6,363 nucleotides of DNA. Origin: an uncultured Prevotellaceae bacterium. GTDB lineage: Bacteria > Bacteroidota > Bacteroidia > Bacteroidales > Muribaculaceae. This document shows, piece by piece, positions 1 through 6,313 of this stretch (its first letter is position 1; every line of letters begins with the position of its first letter). The stretch lies in NCBI GenBank assembly GCA_900541935.1, contig UQLZ01000079.1, positions 1 to 6,363 on the forward strand, given 5' to 3'. Both the position numbers and the translations under genes were made by a program. The notes beneath the pieces are model-generated. The model was given only the letters and a program-made list of their open reading frames with translations, made no database searches and was not told where the DNA came from.

Positions 1-1
1 A

Positions 2-55
2 TTTTGTCCTTATAATAAGTAGTAATTTTTGTAACGCTTATTTAGGACTAGTCAA
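2..55. repeat. Left arm of a perfect 54-bp inverted repeat
   Basis: Bases 2-55 are the exact reverse complement of 6310-6363, with no mismatch or gap; position p pairs with 6365-p. Homology stops at base 56, 27 bp before the stop codon of the leftmost gene. The arm is AT-rich. It holds an 8-bp palindrome GACTAGTC (46-53) and an imperfect internal inverted repeat, GTCCTTATAATAAG (6-19) against CTTATTTAGGAC (37-48), around a 17-nt centre. Several stop codons fall in the arm on both strands. The pairing is seen directly. Whether it is a recombination site, a transposon end, a dispersed extragenic repeat or an assembly edge cannot be decided from this window. Confidence 0.95.
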
Positions 56-82
56 CTTTGTCAATACGACCGAATCTAATTG

Positions 83-748
83 CTATTCCTGATTACCTAC
101 GCATGCAATTGCTTTCTGCAATGAGATAAGATAAGTATTCAAATGATTCATAAGCGTCAGAAATAGGGAATATATTCCGTCCTCCTTACGGTTATTGCGG
201 TTAAATGAGCGGGAATATATCTTTATAAATACGTCGAGTTCTTCCTTAATTTCATCAATGCGAGTAGCAATGTTAGGACTGTTGGCATCAACAAGAGTAA
301 GCAGGTCGTTCAGCCTGTTGTCAATCACCTTCAGTTGCCCACTTTCTGCATTTGGCAAATTTCCGTAATCAGAAGCAATCTTGTAAGACAGTTCGGCAAA
401 CCTCATTCCAGAATCCCACAGATTATAGAGATATACTTCCCACTTTTCCTCATTGCCCTCAACAGAGTACTTGCCACGATACGAAACAATCTCCTGATAG
501 AAATTATCAACCGCTCTTTTGCAAAATCGGGACTTGTCTTCATCTTGCGATACCAGGCAACTTATACAGGAAGACAGCATTCCATTACAAACCCTTATGC
601 TGCCAGCCATAACCAAATCTTTACTTGCTGACTTTTGTTTTCCTGACTTATCCAAGGTGAAGACATTCTGCCCAATTTTCCACAGTCTTAACCCGAAAAA
701 TGCGATTAAGACTGTGGCTGGAATAATAATTACTGCGAGATTGAACAT
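83..748 (-). CDS. Membrane-anchored protein resembling the PhoU-like tail of the adjacent phosphate transporter
   Basis: I recognise no named family. From the ATG at 748 the protein is 221 aa. It has one hydrophobic segment (about residues 2-22) followed by a basic stretch and a soluble, mostly helical region of about 195 residues, so the N-terminus is probably in the membrane and the body in the cytoplasm. Near the C-terminus (residue 165 on) it has DEIKxxL followed closely by IY and then a helix rich in L, Y and N. The same order occurs in the tail of the upstream transporter (residue 691 on). A PhoU/DUF47-like helical regulator, perhaps acting on the transporter, is therefore my best guess. 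An in-frame TTG at 766 with AGGA 11 nt upstream would add six residues; I prefer the ATG because the hydrophobic segment follows it directly. It lies 62 bp after the transporter on the same strand, so it is probably co-transcribed. The gene is surely real; its function is uncertain. Confidence 0.8.
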   Translation of the reverse strand: MFNLAVIIIPATVLIAFFGLRLWKIGQNVFTLDKSGKQKSASKDLVMAGSIRVCNGMLSSCISCLVSQDEDKSRFCKRAVDNFYQEIVSYRGKYSVEGNEEKWEVYLYNLWDSGMRFAELSYKIASDYGNLPNAESGQLKVIDNRLNDLLTLVDANSPNIATRIDEIKEELDVFIKIYSRSFNRNNRKEDGIYSLFLTLMNHLNTYLISLQKAIACVGNQE

Positions 749-810
749 AACACAAGCAATTACCAAAGAAATTTACATCCTATTAGATGAAATTAAATAT
801 CAACAACAAA

Positions 811-3111
811 TTAAACGTTTTCTGCCAATCTGTTCATTGCCGCAATTTTACGGCTTGAATAGTCAGTGTCTATAAGTTTGGCGTATGCTCTCAAATATTT
901 TCGGATATTTGAAACCATTTCCTGAGTCTCTTGAAGAAGATTAAGATAAACATAGACTACAGTCATTGTTTGTGGATTGCCCTCTCGCAACTGAGTGTAG
1001 ATTCTGTGATATGACTCTGAAAGGGTATCCTTTATCTCATCACAGCGACGACGCAGATTGGTAACATCCTTAGCCTCATCACCACCCTGATCTTCTATAA
1101 CACTTAAAGTATCAGTATAAAGGCTGTCAATCATTTCCCTGATTTCCGCAAATTGGTTAACGTATAGCGGTGGGAGCGGATGGAAATTATTATCAACATG
1201 CTCCTTGCACGCTTCATTAATGCGGCGGAGGTTATAAAGGATAGCCATACAGCATGAATTGCTGAGGTGGAACCAAGCACTCTTTTCAATAGCGGTTTCT
1301 CTGTTGACTTTTCTTAAACAGAGCGTTTCCTTGCTTCTATTGCTTTTCAAGGCTGCCTTTTCACGGAGCAGGCTATTTTGAGCCTTGCTCAAACCACGGG
1401 CGTTTTCCTCAATAAAGGCTGTTGTAATATTGCCGTAGGTTACTTGAGCGTATGCAAGATAATTTGACTGCTTTTCCAAGATATAACTTCTCAACAACGG
1501 CCATACCTCTTTGTCATCTTCTGTCTTTAAGATTGTTTGGAAAAGAACATTACCTGTATCTTCTTTCTCTTTCTTGCGGTATTTAACGTTGCTGTGAATA
1601 AGGATTGCAATAGTTATCAACGCAAGAGCAATCATAACCCAGTAGCCTCCATAGTGCATCATCAAGGCAATAATACCTGTTGCAAGGAAGGCTGCTCCTG
1701 CGGTGATAAACCAGCCACCAATAACCGAGATAACGCCTGTTATGCGGAATACTGCACTCTCACGGCCCCATGCACGGTCTGATAAAGAGGTACCCATGGC
1801 AACCATAAATGTAACGAAGGTTGTTGACAATGGCAATTTTAGTGATGTACCCAAAGCTATGAGTGCTCCTGATAGGACTAAATTCACTGAGCCTCTGATT
1901 AGGTCAAATGCCGCACCGTTTTCAAGAATCATTTCATCTTGGTTAAAACGTTTGCCGAACCATTCTCTCACTCTGACTGGAGTATGTTCTATTACCCAAT
2001 TAGAACCCGAAATTGTTAATCGCACCAAGCGTCTTGCAATACCTGACGAACCAAACATCTCTTCTCCAACCTGCTGGCTGCCCAAACCAATTTCTGTTTT
2101 GGATACCTTCTGTGCCTTCTTTGAAGTTGCAAGAGAAATAACCATTACAATACCGGCTCCAACAAGGAATAAGATTGGCGTATTTGCCGGTCCATTAAGT
2201 GAATTCATCAAGAATGAATTAGGATCACCGGCTCCATTGGCTGCAAAATCCTGATATGAGGCAAGACCGCTTAATGGAACACCGACAAAGTTAACCAAGT
2301 CGTTACCTGCGAATGCCATTGCAAGAGCAAATGTTCCCATTAATACAATTACCTTTAAAACATTAACCTTCAAGAAATGTAAAAGTTGCATCAAAACAGT
2401 GAAACCAACGAAGCAGGCAAGAATAATCTGAAGAGTGTTATGCTTAATCCATGCCTTAACTTCTGGAGTCATGAAAGTTAGGTCCTTAGCGCCCTTTAGA
2501 AGGATAAAATAAATGATTGCAGTAGCACAAATACCACCAAAAATCCCGATTTTCCATTTAAGGTTGCATTTATAGTTGAATGAGAAAATCATTCTCGAAA
2601 TAAACTGGACAACGACACCAAAGAAGAAGGCTATAGCAACTGATAGGAAAATACCCATAATAACGGACAAAGCCTTTTCAGTATTAAGCAACTCGCTGAA
2701 GCCCAATTCCGAACCGCCTGCTATTTTTATCAAAGAAACGACGAAGGTAGCACCCAATAGTTCAAACACCATAGATACGGTTGTTGACGTGGGCATTCCA
2801 AGAGAATTAAAGATATCAAGCAATATGATATCAGTAACCATCACTGCCATAAAGATGCAGATAATGTCATAGAACGAGAAGTTTTCCGGACGGAAAATAC
2901 CGTGACGGGCAACGTCCATCATACCATTACTCATCGCAGCACCAATGAAAACACCAATAGCGGCTACGACAATTATTCGTTTAAACGAAGCGGCCTTGGT
3001 TCCCATGGCCGAGTTGAGAAAGTTTACGGCATCGTTACTAACGCCAACCCATAGGTCAAAAACTGCCAAGAGCAACAAAAAGGCGACGATGCAAATGAAA
3101 AGTATATCCAT
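811..3111 (-). CDS. PiT-family inorganic phosphate transporter with C-terminal PhoU-like domain
   Basis: This is an inner-membrane phosphate permease; PiT family members move phosphate with H+ or Na+. From the ATG at 3111 it has 766 residues. The duplicated PiT signatures are visible: GVSNDAVN (23-30) with GMPTSTT (105-111) in the first half, and GNDLVN (269-274) with PLSTT (427-431) in the second. Many hydrophobic helices surround them, with a polar loop at about 330-395. From about residue 511 a basic stretch leads into a soluble helical tail of about 255 residues, like the PhoU/DUF47-type tail of long Bacteroidota PiT proteins. This makes it much longer than a minimal permease of about 400-500 aa. 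An in-frame ATG at 3153 would add 14 residues. I prefer 3111 because the family normally begins just before this first helix, and because a Pho-box-like array ends only 3 bp from the 3153 codon. It leads a probable two-gene operon and diverges from the two-component genes. Confidence 0.95.
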   Translation of the reverse strand: MDILFICIVAFLLLLAVFDLWVGVSNDAVNFLNSAMGTKAASFKRIIVVAAIGVFIGAAMSNGMMDVARHGIFRPENFSFYDIICIFMAVMVTDIILLDIFNSLGMPTSTTVSMVFELLGATFVVSLIKIAGGSELGFSELLNTEKALSVIMGIFLSVAIAFFFGVVVQFISRMIFSFNYKCNLKWKIGIFGGICATAIIYFILLKGAKDLTFMTPEVKAWIKHNTLQIILACFVGFTVLMQLLHFLKVNVLKVIVLMGTFALAMAFAGNDLVNFVGVPLSGLASYQDFAANGAGDPNSFLMNSLNGPANTPILFLVGAGIVMVISLATSKKAQKVSKTEIGLGSQQVGEEMFGSSGIARRLVRLTISGSNWVIEHTPVRVREWFGKRFNQDEMILENGAAFDLIRGSVNLVLSGALIALGTSLKLPLSTTFVTFMVAMGTSLSDRAWGRESAVFRITGVISVIGGWFITAGAAFLATGIIALMMHYGGYWVMIALALITIAILIHSNVKYRKKEKEDTGNVLFQTILKTEDDKEVWPLLRSYILEKQSNYLAYAQVTYGNITTAFIEENARGLSKAQNSLLREKAALKSNRSKETLCLRKVNRETAIEKSAWFHLSNSCCMAILYNLRRINEACKEHVDNNFHPLPPLYVNQFAEIREMIDSLYTDTLSVIEDQGGDEAKDVTNLRRRCDEIKDTLSESYHRIYTQLREGNPQTMTVVYVYLNLLQETQEMVSNIRKYLRAYAKLIDTDYSSRKIAAMNRLAENV

Positions 3112-3128
3112 ATCATTAAAATTTTTCA

Positions 3129-3136
3129 CAAAGAAA
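3129..3136 (-). promoter_or_regulatory. Possible -7 element for the transporter operon
   Basis: On the minus strand this reads TTTCTTTG, seven of eight matches to the Bacteroidota -7 element TAnnTTTG. It would place the transcript start a few bases further on and the ATG at 3111 within about 15 nt. There is no TTG -33 element at the expected distance. Instead, about 20 bp upstream lies the last unit of the 11-bp-period repeat array, as expected for a promoter that needs a bound activator in place of a good -33 box. Short AT-rich motifs arise by chance, so this is tentative. Confidence 0.3.
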
Positions 3137-3156
3137 GACCAATTTCGTATCATAAT

Positions 3157-3185
3157 CGTTTAGAAAATGTAAAGTTTTTGTTAAA
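3157..3185 (-). promoter_or_regulatory. Pho-box-like array: three 7-bp repeats with 11-bp period
   Basis: On the minus strand, reading toward the transporter, there are three 7-mers separated by 4-bp spacers: TTTAACA (3185-3179), CTTTACA (3174-3168) and CTAAACG (3163-3157). The spacers are AAAA and TTTT. The start-to-start distance is exactly 11 bp, one helical turn. This is the known layout of PhoB/PhoP sites: 7-bp repeats with 4-bp spacers in enterics, and TTAACA-like hexamers 5 bp apart in Bacillus, which the first two units also fit (TTAACA-N5-TTTACA). The array sits just upstream of the transporter and next to an OmpR/PhoB-family regulator gene. Direct control by that regulator is inferred. 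Confidence 0.6.
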
Positions 3186-3325
3186 TAATTTATTTAAGTA
3201 GAACTCCTACTGCTTCTTTACTCATTATCTATACTTCTCGATTTAGTAATCAATAACTTAGACATCTTTTCAGCAATTAAAAGAAGCATATTATTAAAAT
3301 TTCATTAAATTTGCACATCTCGCTA

Positions 3326-3354
3326 TTTGGCACTGAAAAAAGTAATTACATTTG
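3326..3354 (+). promoter_or_regulatory. Bacteroidota-type promoter of the response regulator operon
   Basis: TACATTTG at 3347-3354 is an exact match to the -7 element TAnnTTTG and is followed by CA, as is common in this phylum. A TTTG at 3326-3329 lies 17 bp upstream and can serve as the -33 element, at the short end of the accepted spacing. The start codon ATG at 3363 is only 8 bp beyond the -7 element, so the mRNA would have a leader of a few nucleotides at most. A second exact -7 match, TAAATTTG (3306-3313), lies further upstream without an obvious -33 partner; it would give a leader of about 45 nt. Confidence 0.5.
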
Positions 3355-3362
3355 CAATTGAA

Positions 3363-4058
3363 ATGGAACAAAAAAAACGCATACTTGTTGTTGACGACGA
3401 GGAAACCTTATGCGAGGCTCTCCGATTCAACTTAGACGCTGACGGTTATGAAACCGATGTTGCTTTCTCTGCCGAAGCGGCTCTTTCTATGGACTTGACA
3501 AAATTTGACCTATATATATTAGATATAATGATGGGTGAAATTTCTGGGGTCCAACTGGCAAAAATCATCAAGAAAAATCCGGCTACCGCAAACAAGCCAA
3601 TTATCTTCTGTACTGCAAAAGACACGGAAGAGGATATCGTTACCGGTCTTGACCTTGGGGCGGACGATTACATTGTCAAGCCTTATTCCCTAAAGACCAT
3701 GTCGGCAAGAATAAGGGCGGTTTTCAGAAGAATAGAAATTCACGACAAGCCACAGAATGAAGACAAAAACATCTTGGAATTTGAAGGTATCAGAATCATT
3801 CTCGACAAAAAGCAATGCCTTGTTGACGGCAAGGAAATCAAATTACCCAAAAAGGAGTTTGAGATACTGCATACCCTAATGTCACACCGTGGAAGGATAT
3901 TCTCTCGCGAAGAACTTCTAAAGGAAATCTGGCCTGACGAAGTTGTTGTTTTGGATAGGGTAGTTGATGTTAATATCACCCGAATACGCCAGAAACTCGG
4001 TGACTACGGCCAGCATATTGTAACACGCTCTGGTTACGGTTATGGCTTTATGGAATAA
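3363..4058 (+). CDS. OmpR/PhoB-family response regulator
   Basis: This is a cytoplasmic two-component transcription factor of 231 aa, the normal length for the family. The receiver domain (about 5-120) has the acidic pair D11-D12, the phosphoacceptor D54 (in LDIMMGE), the switch residue T84 and the invariant K106 (KPYS). The winged-helix DNA-binding domain (about 137-230) has its recognition helix at about 199-212 (VVDVNITRIRQKL) and the GYGYGF wing at the end. The start is the ATG at 3363 because the receiver begins at once (RILVVDDE) and the -7 promoter element lies just upstream; an in-frame TTG at 3327 lies inside the promoter. It overlaps the kinase gene by 17 nt, so the two are translationally coupled and are certainly a cognate pair. 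A PhoB-like role is suggested by the divergent phosphate transporter and the Pho-box-like array, but other Bacteroidales OmpR-family regulators look very similar. Confidence 0.95.
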   Translation: MEQKKRILVVDDEETLCEALRFNLDADGYETDVAFSAEAALSMDLTKFDLYILDIMMGEISGVQLAKIIKKNPATANKPIIFCTAKDTEEDIVTGLDLGADDYIVKPYSLKTMSARIRAVFRRIEIHDKPQNEDKNILEFEGIRIILDKKQCLVDGKEIKLPKKEFEILHTLMSHRGRIFSREELLKEIWPDEVVVLDRVVDVNITRIRQKLGDYGQHIVTRSGYGYGFME

Positions 4059-5472
4059 AATAACATACCCACGTCGCCTATTTTTGTGGCTATTGGGTTA
4101 CTCCCTGCTACTGGTTGGGTGCTTTATTTCATTCCAGTATCACAGAGAAAAAGAGTTCAAGCAAGAGCAACTCAACACAAGACTGCAAGTAATAAACAAA
4201 GACATTCTATCCAATCTATACCGAGGCGATTCAATCGCATCAACCTTCTCCAACAATCAAGATTTAAGAATAAGCATTATACGCCCTGACGGAAAAATAG
4301 AGTACGACAACAACCTTGACACAAACATTGCCGAAAACCATTACAATCGCGAAGAAATAGCCAAAGCAAGGACCAAAGGCGAGGGATACACTATACGTCG
4401 TCACAGCCAAAGCACTGGACTTACATATTTCTACTCTGCAACAAGAGGCAAAGACGGAATTATAGTAAGATCTGCCGTTCCATATACAACAAACTTAAAA
4501 GAACTGCTCCAGGCGGATATGAATTTCATTTGGATTATGGGTGCAATTACACTTTTAATGTGCATCGGCGGCTACATTGCAACTCACAAATTGGGGAAAC
4601 ACATACAAAGACTTAACAACTTTGCAGAAAAAGCAGAAAAAGGAGAAAGAATTTACGACACAACGCCGTTTCCTAACGATGAACTCGGCTCTATCTCAAA
4701 CCATATCGTAAGGCTTTACGCATCCCTCCAGCAAGCAATTGCCGACCGCGACAACCTGCACAAGGCCGCTCTTCACGAACAGGAAGAAAAGGAACGAATA
4801 AAAAAGCAACTTACAAACAACATTAACCACGAACTAAAAACGCCGGTTGCTTCTATCCAGGCCTGCATTGAAACAATCCTCAACCACCCGGAAATGCAAG
4901 AAGACAAGAAAACCGACTTTCTGCTTAGAAGTCAGTCTAACGTTGAAAGGCTTAAACATCTATTGAATGACGTTGCCCTTATAACCCGCATAGATGATGC
5001 ACCTACAAGCATTTCGAAAGAAAGCCTCAACCTGACAAAAATCATACAAGAGGTTACTGAAGAATACGAACCTATAGCGGAAAACAAAGGAATAACTATC
5101 GACAACGGTATAATACGCCCAATCCCTATCAAAGGAAATGCTTCGCTGCTCGCTTCAATATTCCGGAACCTTATTCAGAACGCTATCGCCTACAGCGGTT
5201 GCGACACTGTTACCATAAAACTCGAGCAAAGTTCAACCGACAAAACAGTTATCAGCGTTTCCGACAACGGCAGTGGCGTTGCTTCTGAGCATCTGTCACA
5301 CCTCTTTGAGCGTTTCTATCGTATTGACAAGGGACGCAGCAGATCTGCGGGCGGTACTGGACTGGGACTTTCAATTGTCAAAAACGCCGTAATGATGCAC
5401 AACGGATCTATAACCGTTGACAACCAACTTTCTGGCGGACTTATATTTACAATAACATTCAACAAGAAATAA
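4042..5472 (+). CDS. PhoR-type transmembrane sensor histidine kinase
   Basis: A 476-aa inner-membrane kinase, the partner of the preceding regulator. Domains in order: TM1 (about 13-31); an extracytoplasmic sensor of about 128 residues (32-159); TM2 (162-180); HAMP and a charged coiled coil (about 181-250); HisKA with H263 in the H-box (NHELKTP); and HATPase_c with the N-box N376/N380, G1 box DNGSG (408-412), F box FERFYR (422-427) and G2 box GGTGLGL (437-443). All catalytic residues are present. The sensor contains PDGKIEYDN, then NHYNREEI, GEGYTIRRHS and YFYSA, the pattern of the PDC-like sensor in Bacillus-type PhoR kinases. No PAS domain fits between HAMP and HisKA, unlike E. coli PhoR. 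The start at 4042 is the only ATG ahead of TM1 and lies inside the regulator's last codons. The ligand is unknown; phosphate is an inference from context. Confidence 0.95.
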   Translation: MALWNKITYPRRLFLWLLGYSLLLVGCFISFQYHREKEFKQEQLNTRLQVINKDILSNLYRGDSIASTFSNNQDLRISIIRPDGKIEYDNNLDTNIAENHYNREEIAKARTKGEGYTIRRHSQSTGLTYFYSATRGKDGIIVRSAVPYTTNLKELLQADMNFIWIMGAITLLMCIGGYIATHKLGKHIQRLNNFAEKAEKGERIYDTTPFPNDELGSISNHIVRLYASLQQAIADRDNLHKAALHEQEEKERIKKQLTNNINHELKTPVASIQACIETILNHPEMQEDKKTDFLLRSQSNVERLKHLLNDVALITRIDDAPTSISKESLNLTKIIQEVTEEYEPIAENKGITIDNGIIRPIPIKGNASLLASIFRNLIQNAIAYSGCDTVTIKLEQSSTDKTVISVSDNGSGVASEHLSHLFERFYRIDKGRSRSAGGTGLGLSIVKNAVMMHNGSITVDNQLSGGLIFTITFNKK

Positions 5473-5486
5473 ACATCTGATATACA

Positions 5487-5517
5487 CCATATTAGGCAAC
5501 TTCCTAAACAAATATGG
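5487..5517 (+). terminator. Weak hairpin after the kinase gene
   Basis: CCATATT (5487-5493) can pair with AATATGG (5511-5517), and inside it TTAGG (5492-5496) pairs with CCTAA (5503-5507) around a 6-nt loop; these are partly alternative folds. It starts 15 bp after the kinase stop and ends 22 bp before the hydrolase -7 element. No T tract follows, so termination would be inefficient. It could equally be an operator or chance AT-rich symmetry. Confidence 0.25.
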
Positions 5518-5539
5518 ACATTTCCAATTAAATCCAAAT

Positions 5540-5547
5540 TATATTTG
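5540..5547 (+). promoter_or_regulatory. -7 promoter element immediately before the hydrolase gene
   Basis: TATATTTG followed by CA is an exact match to the Bacteroidota -7 element TAnnTTTG. The hydrolase ATG begins only 5 bp after its last base, about where transcription should start, so the message may be leaderless. No TTG -33 element lies at 17-23 bp. The hydrolase could also be reached by read-through from the kinase gene. Confidence 0.45.
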
Positions 5548-5551
5548 CAAT

Positions 5552-6313
5552 ATGATAACACAGGAAATCTATAAGCATAATAACAATTCTTCTGGTATTG
5601 TTATATTTATTCATGGCATAGCAGAAAGTCCTGCCCCTTTCTCTGAGCAAATGGATATAGCCTACAGTTGCGGATACTCTGTTGCCTCAATAGTACTCCC
5701 CGGGCACGGTGGCTCATCGTTGGATTTTGCTCATTCTAATAGAAAGCAGTGGTTAGAATACTCTTTACAAACGATAGACAAGTACAGACAAAAATACACC
5801 AAAATAGTACTGTTCGGACATTCAATGGGAGGGCTATTATCTGTACTTGCATATACCTGCAATCCTGAAAAAATAACTGGAATAATTGCCCACGACACTC
5901 CTCTTTATGTATTTGTTAGAACGCGAGCCGTTAGAAATTTGCTTAAAATAGGATTATGCAACCGCATTAACGAGAGCGACTCTGCGTACAATTTACTTGA
6001 ATATATGGGTGTAGAGCAAGGGGCTGCTCTATCCTACGCTCTTTGGCTTCCTCGCATTGCTGACCTGTTTTATCTAATGAGGAAAACTCGCAGTTCACTA
6101 AACAAAATCCGTGTTCCAATGCTTGTACTTCATGCAGACAAGGATGAATTAGTAGCCAAATCAAGCATTAAGTGCTTCAAGAGAAACGTTGACTCCAACT
6201 ACATCAAAATAATCAACCTTACAGAGTCTTCTCATTTCTATATTGACAGCATCGACAAGGCAACCATCAAAAGGCAGTTGAAAGAATTCCTCTTAAAGCA
6301 AACAAACTTTTGA
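5552..6313 (+). CDS. Alpha/beta hydrolase, serine esterase/lysophospholipase-like
   Basis: A 253-aa cytoplasmic serine hydrolase with no signal peptide or membrane segment. The fold landmarks are in order: the oxyanion HG (H21-G22), PGHGGS (50-55), the nucleophile elbow GHSMGG with S91, the acid D198 in LHADKDELV, and H228 in SSHF. The triad is therefore complete. The pattern fits the monoacylglycerol lipase/lysophospholipase/carboxylesterase group; the lid region (about 115-185) does not reveal the substrate. The ATG at 5552 is the only suitable start, because the first strand and HG motif follow at once. It begins 79 bp after the kinase gene, with its own -7 element. The stop codon lies inside the right repeat arm, but the protein ends after a normal final helix, so it does not look truncated. 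No direct role in phosphate uptake is evident. Release of phosphate-containing head groups from lipids is conceivable but not shown. Confidence 0.9.
   Translation: MITQEIYKHNNNSSGIVIFIHGIAESPAPFSEQMDIAYSCGYSVASIVLPGHGGSSLDFAHSNRKQWLEYSLQTIDKYRQKYTKIVLFGHSMGGLLSVLAYTCNPEKITGIIAHDTPLYVFVRTRAVRNLLKIGLCNRINESDSAYNLLEYMGVEQGAALSYALWLPRIADLFYLMRKTRSSLNKIRVPMLVLHADKDELVAKSSIKCFKRNVDSNYIKIINLTESSHFYIDSIDKATIKRQLKEFLLKQTNF

Noticed and set aside
3..31. Inward-facing promoter inside each repeat arm (TTTG at 3-6, TAATTTTTG at 23-31, mirrored on the right)
   Set aside because: The -7 box has one base too many between TA and TTTG, and it would read antisense into the terminal genes. Chance is likely in such AT-rich DNA.
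335..875. Plus-strand open frames (335-631, 352-612, 519-875) antisense to the small membrane protein
   Set aside because: Their translations lack domain logic, and they lie over a minus-strand gene with a good membrane-helix start and homology-like pattern.
1537..3163. Plus-strand open frames over the transporter (1537-1782, 1703-2254, 2576-2872, 2945-3163)
   Set aside because: They are antisense shadows of an unmistakable PiT gene and have no recognisable motifs.
3112..3362. Small RNA or riboswitch in the divergent intergenic region
   Set aside because: The 251 bp hold promoter elements and the direct-repeat array; no stable stem or known riboswitch core was seen.
3740..6164. Frames inside the regulator, kinase and hydrolase genes (3740-3979, 4086-4289, 4932-5132, 5316-5561, 5967-6164)
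   Set aside because: They overlap genes with complete catalytic motifs in the chosen frame, and their own translations are low-complexity or unstructured.
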